Assembly: GCA_910587645.1 (NCBI GenBank)
Contig: CAJUNA010000044.1
Coordinates: forward strand, 1 to 64,000
DNA from: an uncultured Oscillospiraceae bacterium
Lineage (GTDB): Bacteria > Bacillota > Clostridia > Oscillospirales > Oscillospiraceae
Reading direction: 5' to 3'
DNA: 64,000 nucleotides
Shown here in pieces: positions 58,024-64,000 of this stretch. Within the stretch, counting starts at the first letter, position 1. Each line of letters begins with the position of its first letter. A program made the position numbers and the translations under genes. A model generated the notes under the pieces. That model had not been told where the DNA came from. It worked only from the letters and a program-made list of their open reading frames with translations, and ran no database searches.

Positions 58024-58935
58024 ATGTCAAAATTAGTTGAGTGCATCCCCAATTTCAGCGTCAGCAAGGAGCGCGACCCCGCAGTATTCCAGGGCTTGGT
58101 GGACACCGCCAACAGCGTCCCCGGCTGCACGGTGCTGGATGTCCAGACCGACGGCGACCACAACCGCTGCGTGTTCACCATGGTGGGCAGCCCGGCGGCA
58201 GTAGAAGAAGTGTCCTTCCAACTGGCGAAAAAGGCGGCGGAGACCATCGACATGACCCGCCACACCGGCCAGCATCCCCGGATGGGGGCCACGGACGTGA
58301 TCCCCTTCGTCCCCACCATGGACATGACGGTAGAGGAGTGCGTGGCGCTGAGCCGCCGGGTGGCGGAGCGTATCTGGAAGGAACTGGGCATCCCCTCCTT
58401 CCTCTATGAGGACTCCGCCGCCACGCCGGAGCGCCGGAACCTAGCCGCCTGCCGCAAGGGGCAGTTTGAGGGTATGCCTGAAAAACTGCTCCAGCCGGAG
58501 TGGGCGCCGGACTACGGCGAACGGAAGATCCATCCCACGGCGGGCATCACCGCCATCGGGGCCAGAATGCCGCTGATTGCTTACAACATCAACCTGGACA
58601 CCTCCGACCTGGAAATTGCCAACAAAATCGCCCGGGCCATCCGCGCCGCCAACGGCGGGTTTAAGTACTGCAAGGCCATCGGCGTGATGCTGGAGGAACG
58701 GAACATCGCCCAGGTATCCATGAATTTGGTCAACTACGAGGGCACCCCTATTTACTACGTCTTTGAGATGGTACGCGCCCTGGCGGACCGCTACGGCGTG
58801 CGCATCACCGGCAGCGAGCTGGTGGGCCTGACCCCCGGCAAGGCGATGCTGGACTGCGCGGAATACTATTTGAAGCTGGAGGGCTTTGACGCCCGCAAGC
58901 AGGTGATGGAATACCACCTCATCGGCATGGAATAA
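58024..58935 (+). CDS. ftcD: Glutamate formimidoyltransferase
   Basis: This enzyme moves the formimino group from formiminoglutamate to THF, giving glutamate and 5-formimino-THF. The 303-aa protein is the separate transferase domain of the FTCD enzyme. It opens LVECIPNFSVSKERDP, then VLDVQTDGDHNRCVFTMVG, and the catalytic-region HPRMGATDVIPFVP. The cyclodeaminase part is the next gene. ATG 58024 is 6 bases after the hutI stop. Confidence 0.95.
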   Translation: MSKLVECIPNFSVSKERDPAVFQGLVDTANSVPGCTVLDVQTDGDHNRCVFTMVGSPAAVEEVSFQLAKKAAETIDMTRHTGQHPRMGATDVIPFVPTMDMTVEECVALSRRVAERIWKELGIPSFLYEDSAATPERRNLAACRKGQFEGMPEKLLQPEWAPDYGERKIHPTAGITAIGARMPLIAYNINLDTSDLEIANKIARAIRAANGGFKYCKAIGVMLEERNIAQVSMNLVNYEGTPIYYVFEMVRALADRYGVRITGSELVGLTPGKAMLDCAEYYLKLEGFDARKQVMEYHLIGME

Positions 58936-58947
58936 GGAGGAACCGAT

Positions 58948-59592
58948 ATGGAAATGAAACTGGCGGAAATGCGGGTGGATCAATTTTCCGAGACCCTGGC
59001 CTCTGACGCCCCCGCACCGGGCGGCGGCTCTGCCGCCGCGCTGGAAGCCGCCCTGGGGGCGGGGCTGGTAGCGATGGTATGCCGCCTGACGCAGGAAAAG
59101 GCCCAATTCGCCCGCTACCGGGCGGAGCTTCTGGCGGTTCAGACACGGGCGGAAGCCCTGCGCTACGCCCTGCTGGATGTGATGGACCGGGACACGGAGG
59201 CCTTTTTGCAGGTAAGCCGGGCCTTCCCCATGCCAAAGAGCACCGAGGAGGAAAAAGCCGCCCGCTCCGCCGCGATCCAGAAGGGCTTGGAGCTGTGTAC
59301 CCAGACGCCGCTGGAGATCATGAAGCTGGCGGCGGAAGCCCTGGATCTGGCCGCGTCCCTGTTGGGCCGGTTTAACGAGAACGCCGCCAGCGACCTGGGC
59401 GTAGCGGTCCTCTCCCTCCAGGCGGGGCTGCGGGGCGCGTGGCTGAACGTGTGCATCAACATCGGCAGCCTCCGTGACAAAGCTCTAGCCCAGCACTGCC
59501 GTGAGGAGGGCGAAGCCCTGCTGGCCCACGCGCTTCCCCTCGCGGAGCGGGTGAGCACCCAGGTGGAGGACGTGATCCGGGAACAGGGCTGA
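58948..59592 (+). CDS. fchA: Formimino-THF cyclodeaminase
   Basis: This is the 214-aa second partner of FtcD. It deaminates 5-formimino-THF to 5,10-methenyl-THF and ammonia. The motif DAPAPGGGSAAALEAALGAG (about 22-41) marks the family, followed by long helices. AAGGAGG precedes ATG 58948. It is clearly distinct from the copy at 42593. The product feeds the C1-folate genes (folD, fhs) encoded elsewhere in the window. A terminator follows at 59614. Confidence 0.92.
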   Translation: MEMKLAEMRVDQFSETLASDAPAPGGGSAAALEAALGAGLVAMVCRLTQEKAQFARYRAELLAVQTRAEALRYALLDVMDRDTEAFLQVSRAFPMPKSTEEEKAARSAAIQKGLELCTQTPLEIMKLAAEALDLAASLLGRFNENAASDLGVAVLSLQAGLRGAWLNVCINIGSLRDKALAQHCREEGEALLAHALPLAERVSTQVEDVIREQG

Positions 59593-59613
59593 GGGCGCGT
59601 TTCACTCTCTTGA

Positions 59614-59650
59614 AAAGGGCCTGTCCGGCAAAATGCTGGACAGGCCCTTT
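59614..59650 (+). terminator. Terminator of the hut operon
   Basis: AAAGGGCCTGTCC (59614-59626) pairs with GGACAGGCCCTTT (59638-59650). Confidence 0.85.
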
Positions 59651-59708
59651 CTGCGCGTCTTATTGGGCAGCCCCGGTATAGCCCAAAGAAAGATTTTCCT
59701 CAAAACAC

Positions 59709-59737
59709 TTGTTTTTTCATCCTATCTGCGATATACT
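59709..59737 (+). promoter_or_regulatory. Promoter of pyrG
   Basis: TTGTTT (59709-59714), 17 bp, TATACT (59732-59737). It leaves a leader of about 180 nt. Confidence 0.8.
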
Positions 59738-59838
59738 CATCACAAATGCTGTATAAATTTCCCAGGCTGCCTTATACAAATTAAGAGTCATTTCGCTGAG
59801 ATGAACCTGGATTTTGCTGGTAAATGGGAAAAATTTTT

Positions 59839-59870
59839 GCCTGTCCATCTTTCAGCATTGATAGGCAGGC
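59839..59870 (+). promoter_or_regulatory. Hairpin in the pyrG leader, possible control element
   Basis: GCCTGTCCATC (59839-59849) pairs with GATAGGCAGGC (59860-59870) at 10 of 11 positions, with a 10-nt loop. No T-run follows. It may be an attenuation or mRNA-stability element; the mechanism is open. Confidence 0.5.
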
Positions 59871-59926
59871 CCGTTCAATTTCCAATCCCGGGGCATCCCT
59901 TCCCGGCAGCGAATGGAGGAAAACAT

Positions 59927-61549
59927 ATGTCCGTCAAATATATTTTTGTCACCGGCGGCGTGGTGTCCGGCTTAGGCAAGGGCATTACCGCCGCATCCCT
60001 GGGCCGGCTGCTGAAGCAGCGGGGCCTGCGGGTGAAGGTCCAAAAGCTGGACCCCTACCTTAACGTAGACCCCGGCACCATGAACCCCTACCAACACGGC
60101 GAGGTCTTCGTCACCGATGATGGTGCGGAAACGGACCTGGACCTGGGCCACTATGAGCGGTTCATCGACGAAAATCTGGACGTGAACTCCTCCGTGTCCT
60201 CCGGCAAGGTGTACTGGGACGTCCTCAACCGGGAACGCCGGGGGGATTACCTGGGAGGCACGGTGCAGATCATCCCCCACATCACCGGAGAGATCAAACG
60301 CCGCATCTACCAGCTCGACACACCGGACGCGGACGTGGCCATTGTGGAGATCGGCGGTACGGTGGGGGATATCGAGAGCCAGCCTTTCCTGGAATCCATC
60401 CGGCAGGTGGCGGCGGAGCGGGGGCGGCATAACGTCATGTTTATCCACGTCTCCCTGATTGTCTCCATCCCCGGCACCGGGGAGCTGAAAAGTAAGCCCA
60501 CCCAGCATTCCGCCAAGGAACTGCTGAGCCTGGGGATCCAGCCGGATGTCATCATGTGCCGCTCCGATACAGCGGTTCCCCAGGAGATCCTGGAAAAAAT
60601 ATCCCTTTTCTGCAACATTCCCGTAGAAAACGCCATTCCCAACCTGACCGCCGGCCTGTTGTACGAGGTGCCGCTGATGCTGGAGCGGGAGGGGTTGGCG
60701 GACGTGGTGGTCCGGCGGCTGGGGCTGATCTGCCACATGCCGGATCTGACCGAATGGGCCACCATGGTTCATCGGGCGAAGCATCCCTCTGGGACGGTGG
60801 AAATCGCCCTGGTGGGCAAATATGTGGCCCTGCACGACGCGTACCTCTCCGTTGTGGAAGCCCTGACCCACGGCGGCATTGCCAATGGCGTGAAGGTGGA
60901 CATCCGCTGGATTGACAGCGAGACGGTAACGGAGGAAAACGCCGCTAAGCTCCTCTCCGGCTGCGCTGGGGTTTTAGTTCCCGGCGGCTTCGGAAGCCGG
61001 GGCGTGGAGGGAAAAATCAGCGCCATCCGGTATGCCAGGGAAAACAAAATCCCCTTCCTGGGCATCTGCCTGGGGATGCAGATGGCTGTGGTGGAACTGG
61101 CCCGCCACGCGGGGCTGGCCGGGGCGCACTCCAGTGAACTGGCCCCCCACACACCCTATCCGGTCATTGATCTGATGCCGGACCAGGCCGGGGTCACGGA
61201 GAAAGGGGGCACCATGCGGCTGGGCAGCTACCCCTGCATCCTGACGGCGGGGAGCAAGGCCGCCGCAGCCTATGGGGCAGAGCGCGTTGACGAGCGGCAC
61301 CGCCACCGTTACGAGTTCAGCAACGCCTACCGCCAGGCTTTGGCGGACGCGGGGCTGCGGCTGTCCGGCCTGTCCCCGGACGGGCGGCTGGTGGAAATCG
61401 TGGAGCTGCCGGATCATCCCTGGTTTGTGGGCGTCCAGTTCCATCCGGAGCTGAAAAGCCGTCCCAACCGCGCCCACCCGCTGTTCCGGGAGTTCATCGC
61501 CGCCGCCTGCCGGGCGAAAGGCGGGGAGCCTACCCAAGGCAGCCTGTGA
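59927..61549 (+). CDS. pyrG: CTP synthase
   Basis: PyrG makes CTP from UTP, ATP and glutamine. The protein has 540 aa from ATG 59927, which has GGAGG at 59915-59919; the open frame extends upstream through the leader but lacks a start site. It has the amidoligase P-loop VVSGLGKGI (about 10-18), the UTP/ATP region DPYLNVDPGTMNPYQHGEVF and the class I amidotransferase nucleophile in LGICLGMQMA, with its His in FHPELKS. The 3' end overlaps the converging pstB by 20 bases. Confidence 0.96.
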   Translation: MSVKYIFVTGGVVSGLGKGITAASLGRLLKQRGLRVKVQKLDPYLNVDPGTMNPYQHGEVFVTDDGAETDLDLGHYERFIDENLDVNSSVSSGKVYWDVLNRERRGDYLGGTVQIIPHITGEIKRRIYQLDTPDADVAIVEIGGTVGDIESQPFLESIRQVAAERGRHNVMFIHVSLIVSIPGTGELKSKPTQHSAKELLSLGIQPDVIMCRSDTAVPQEILEKISLFCNIPVENAIPNLTAGLLYEVPLMLEREGLADVVVRRLGLICHMPDLTEWATMVHRAKHPSGTVEIALVGKYVALHDAYLSVVEALTHGGIANGVKVDIRWIDSETVTEENAAKLLSGCAGVLVPGGFGSRGVEGKISAIRYARENKIPFLGICLGMQMAVVELARHAGLAGAHSSELAPHTPYPVIDLMPDQAGVTEKGGTMRLGSYPCILTAGSKAAAAYGAERVDERHRHRYEFSNAYRQALADAGLRLSGLSPDGRLVEIVELPDHPWFVGVQFHPELKSRPNRAHPLFREFIAAACRAKGGEPTQGSL

Positions 61550-62291
61550 GATACGCTTCTGTCCGCCGGTCTCTGGGCATGGAGAAAAGGCGTTCCGTAG
61601 GGCCGCGCTCCACCACCTCGCCGTTCAGGAAAAAGGCCGTCCGGCTGCTGACCCGCGCCGCCTGCCGCATATTGTGGGTCACCAGGACGATTGTGTAGCG
61701 GTCCTTCAACGTTCCCAGCAGCGTCTCGATCCGCCCGGTGGAGATGGGGTCCAGGGCGCTGGTGGCTTCGTCCATCAGCAGTACCTCCGGCTCCACCGCC
61801 AAGGCCCGGGCGATGCACAGCCGCTGCTGCTGCCCGCCGGAAAGGCCTAGGGCGGGGCGCTTGAGCCGGTTGGCCACCTCCTCCCAGATGGCGGCGGCCC
61901 GAAGGGATCGCTCTACCGTCTCGTCCAGGGCGCTGCGGCTCCGGATGCCGTGGAGACGGGGGCCATATGCCACGTTGTCATAGATGGACATGGGAAAGAG
62001 ATTGGGCTTTTGAAACACCATCCCAATCCGGCGGCGCAGCGCCGCCACATCCCGTCCTTTTTGATAGATTTCCTCCCCGTGGAAGGTCAGGGAGCCTTCC
62101 GCCCTGGCTCCGGGGATGAGGTCATTCATCCGGTTCAGGCACCGCAGAAAGGTGGATTTTCCACACCCAGACGGCCCAATCAGGGCCGTCACTTTTTTTG
62201 CCGGAATGTCCAGGTGGATGCTCCGTAGGGCTTGAACCGGGCCGTAATAAAAATCCAGGCCCCGGGCAGACAGGATAATTTGCTCAGACAC
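61530..62291 (-). CDS. pstB: Phosphate ABC transporter ATP-binding protein
   Basis: PstB is the ATPase of the high-affinity phosphate transporter. The protein has 253 aa from GTG 62291, which has AGGAGG about 7 bases upstream and overlaps the pstA stop. Walker A is GPSGCGKST, the signature LSGGQQQR and Walker B LLMDEATSALDP. NRMNDLIPGARAEGSL and VFQKPNLFPMSIYDNVAYG are PstB-specific. It is the last gene of pstC-A-B; no phoU follows. It converges on pyrG with overlapping ends, without a terminator between them. Confidence 0.95.
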   Translation of the reverse strand: MSEQIILSARGLDFYYGPVQALRSIHLDIPAKKVTALIGPSGCGKSTFLRCLNRMNDLIPGARAEGSLTFHGEEIYQKGRDVAALRRRIGMVFQKPNLFPMSIYDNVAYGPRLHGIRSRSALDETVERSLRAAAIWEEVANRLKRPALGLSGGQQQRLCIARALAVEPEVLLMDEATSALDPISTGRIETLLGTLKDRYTIVLVTHNMRQAARVSSRTAFFLNGEVVERGPTERLFSMPRDRRTEAYLTGCLG

Positions 62292-63129
62292 GCCGCGCCC
62301 TCCTTCCAACCGCCGCCGCGAGGAAATTGATTGCGGCGGTGAGAAAGAGCAGCACAGTCGCCACGGCAAAAGCCGCGCCGAAATCCGCCCGCTCCTTGGC
62401 GTAGACGTACAGCGCCGTTGACAGCGTTGCGCCGGAGGCGTCCAGGGCGCTTTGCAGGCTGGAGAAATCCTGCATTACCATGGAAAGCCCGGCGGTATAC
62501 ATCAGCACGGCGGTTTCCCCCACCACCCGGCCCGCCGCTAAAATGCAGCCGGTGACGATACCGTCCACCGATGCAGGGAGGATAAGCGTGCGGATCATGA
62601 GCCATTTGCCGGCGCCCAAACCCAAGGCGCCCTCCCGGTAGGAGCGCGGCGCGGCCTTCAGGCTCTCCTGGGTGGTACGCAGAACAGTAGGCAGGGTCAT
62701 GACAGACAAGGTCAGAGACCCTGCCAGCAGCGTCTTTTGCAGGCCCAGCTTGTCACAGAACACCAGCGCGCCAATCATGGCGTAGAGAATGGATGGAACA
62801 CCGGAGAGAACCCCGGCGGCAAAGGCTACGCCCTCCACAAACAGGTGGTTCCGGGCGTATTCCGTCAGATAGACCGCCGCGCCCACGCCCACAGGTAGCA
62901 CCACCGCCAGGGACACGGCGATTACCACCAAGGTATTGACAATACTGGGCAGGATGCCTGCCGTCCCCCCCAGGATGCTCTCCTGTCCTGTCAGAAATTT
63001 CCAACTCAGCTCCGGCGCGCCCCGGAAACCGGCATACCCCGCCAGGGCCAGCAGAAGCGCCGACACCGCGCCCGCGCTGAGCCACAGCAGGGCCTTGGCG
63101 GCGAAGTCACGGATATGCCTGGGGGTCAT
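62284..63129 (-). CDS. pstA: Phosphate ABC transporter permease
   Basis: PstA is one of two channel subunits. The 281-aa protein has six membrane helices and the permease motif EGALGLGAGKWLMIRTLILPAS with its EAA-like loop, and AAGRVVGETAVLMYTAG, typical of PstA. Its start overlaps the pstC stop (ATGA) and its end overlaps pstB, so the three are coupled. Confidence 0.94.
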   Translation of the reverse strand: MTPRHIRDFAAKALLWLSAGAVSALLLALAGYAGFRGAPELSWKFLTGQESILGGTAGILPSIVNTLVVIAVSLAVVLPVGVGAAVYLTEYARNHLFVEGVAFAAGVLSGVPSILYAMIGALVFCDKLGLQKTLLAGSLTLSVMTLPTVLRTTQESLKAAPRSYREGALGLGAGKWLMIRTLILPASVDGIVTGCILAAGRVVGETAVLMYTAGLSMVMQDFSSLQSALDASGATLSTALYVYAKERADFGAAFAVATVLLFLTAAINFLAAAVGRRARRV

Positions 63130-63995
63130 GGCCGCCCCCCTTTCCGGTGGGCCAGGTGGAGCAGGGCGTTCATGAGAACCACCAGCACAAACAGCACCAG
63201 GCCGATGGACAGCAGCGCCCGCTGCCGCAGGCTCCCGGCGGCGGCATAGCCAAGCTCCATGGCGATGCCGGTGGTCAGAAGCCGGACGCTTCCCAGCAGG
63301 GTGGGCATGTTAGCCACGTTGCCCGCCACCATCAGGACGGCCATCGCCTCCCCAACGGCACGGCCAATACCCAGCGCCACCGCTGCCAAAACACCGCTTC
63401 CGGCGGCGGGCAGGGTGACTTGAAACCAGGTCTCCGCCTCCGTTGCCCCCAAGGCGAAGCTGGCTTCCTCATACGCCGCAGGCACCGCCGCCAGGGCGTC
63501 CTCCGCCAGCTCTACCACCGGCGGCAGGATCATTACCGCCAGCACCAGCACCACCGCCAGCAGGCTGTCCCCCGCCGGAAGCCCCAGCCGTTCCCTCAGG
63601 AAAGGGATCAGCACCGTCATGCCCACCAATCCACAGACCACCGATGGCACCCCCGCCAGCAGCCGTACTAACTGCCGCACACACGCCGCTACGCCTTTCG
63701 GCGCCGCTTTCGCCAAAAACAGGGCGGTCAGCAGCCCCAGCGGTACTGCCAGCGCCGCCGCCCCCGCCGCACCGTAAATGGAAGCCAGCAGCAGCGGCAG
63801 GATGCCGAATTGGGGGGCGGCCCGGTTTGCCGAATCCCATACCCGGCCCAGCAGAAATTCCTTCAAGCCTATCTCCCGGATAGCAGGCAGGCCGGAGGAC
63901 AGAAAAAACGCCGTCAACAGCAGCAGCAGCGCCGCCGCCGCCAGGGCGCAGAGGAAAAATACCGCCTGCGCCGCCCGCTCACCCGCCCGGCTCAT
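63126..63995 (-). CDS. pstC: Phosphate ABC transporter permease
   Basis: PstC pairs with PstA in the membrane. The 289-aa protein has six helices; the family features include IYGAAGAAALAVPLGLLTAL, EEASFALGATEAETWFQVTL (EAA loop) and GIGRAVGEAMAVLMVAGN. The start ATG 63995 lies at the window edge; its ribosome site and the expected phosphate-binding protein gene pstS would be upstream, outside the window. Confidence 0.93.
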   Translation of the reverse strand: MSRAGERAAQAVFFLCALAAAALLLLLTAFFLSSGLPAIREIGLKEFLLGRVWDSANRAAPQFGILPLLLASIYGAAGAAALAVPLGLLTALFLAKAAPKGVAACVRQLVRLLAGVPSVVCGLVGMTVLIPFLRERLGLPAGDSLLAVVLVLAVMILPPVVELAEDALAAVPAAYEEASFALGATEAETWFQVTLPAAGSGVLAAVALGIGRAVGEAMAVLMVAGNVANMPTLLGSVRLLTTGIAMELGYAAAGSLRQRALLSIGLVLFVLVVLMNALLHLAHRKGGRP

Positions 63996-64000
63996 GGCTC

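Noticed and set aside
1..64000. CRISPR array
   Set aside because: I saw no regularly spaced direct repeats of 23-40 bases and no cas genes.

Overview
The window looks like a chromosomal segment of an anaerobic, spore-forming, fairly high-GC (about 60 % by eye) member of the Clostridia, probably Oscillospiraceae/Ruminococcaceae-like. The reasons are a selenium-dependent glycine reductase operon, a spoVAC-type spore gene, a tetrahydrofolate riboswitch on an ECF folate transporter gene, formate-THF ligase with the other C1-folate enzymes, two glutamate dehydrogenases, and consistently strong SD sequences with 17-bp-spaced sigma-A promoters. The placement is an inference; there is no rRNA here.

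Layout. 1-410: an integrase remnant ending at a tRNA-Val, then a tRNA-Val/Glu/Met operon on the minus strand. 753-4053: a YtrA-like GntR regulator with an ABC exporter. 4079-6112: a candidate structured RNA, then proC and tsaD. 6154-9338: an orphan Phd-type antitoxin fusion and two tandem glutamate dehydrogenases, the second of which lacks the catalytic lysine. 9641-11722: purA and an AT-rich YdcF-like gene. 11869-16694: the complete selenocysteine machinery (selD, divergent selA-selB, tRNA-Sec). 16823-26877: a Nudix gene, a LysR regulator, a tandem glycine riboswitch and the operon grdX-grdE-grdB-trxB-trxA-grdA-grdC-grdD plus a small unknown gene. grdB and grdA each contain an in-frame UGA read as selenocysteine. 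26962-29977: selenium handling genes (DUF3343, TusA-like, YedE-like transporter, and a divergent cysteine desulfurase/selenocysteine lyase-like enzyme).

30181-39521: spoVAC, a housekeeping run (dcd-hflX-glycerophosphodiesterase-GNAT-yigZ), a MATE exporter, a secreted 3D-domain protein and a GNAT. 39761-45875: C1-folate genes (5-FTHF cyclo-ligase, a DUF1576 membrane protein, folD, fchA, fhs), interrupted by an AT-rich XRE/small-protein pair. 46124-49349: THF riboswitch-folT-folC-metallopeptidase. 49457-52485: DUF3786 protein, CBS-domain pyrophosphatase and DUF1643 protein. 52724-59592: histidine degradation hutH-(yerC, reversed)-hutU-hutI-ftcD-fchA2. 59927-61549: pyrG. 61530-63995: pstB, pstA and pstC, with the upstream part of the operon beyond the window.

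Together the window describes amino-acid fermentation. Glycine is reduced by the selenoenzyme to acetyl phosphate and ammonia. Histidine is degraded to glutamate plus a formimino group carried on THF. The C1-folate enzymes interconvert that one-carbon unit with formate, and glutamate dehydrogenase handles the glutamate. Selenium uptake, activation and decoding sit beside the operon that uses them, and glycine and folate are each sensed by a riboswitch.
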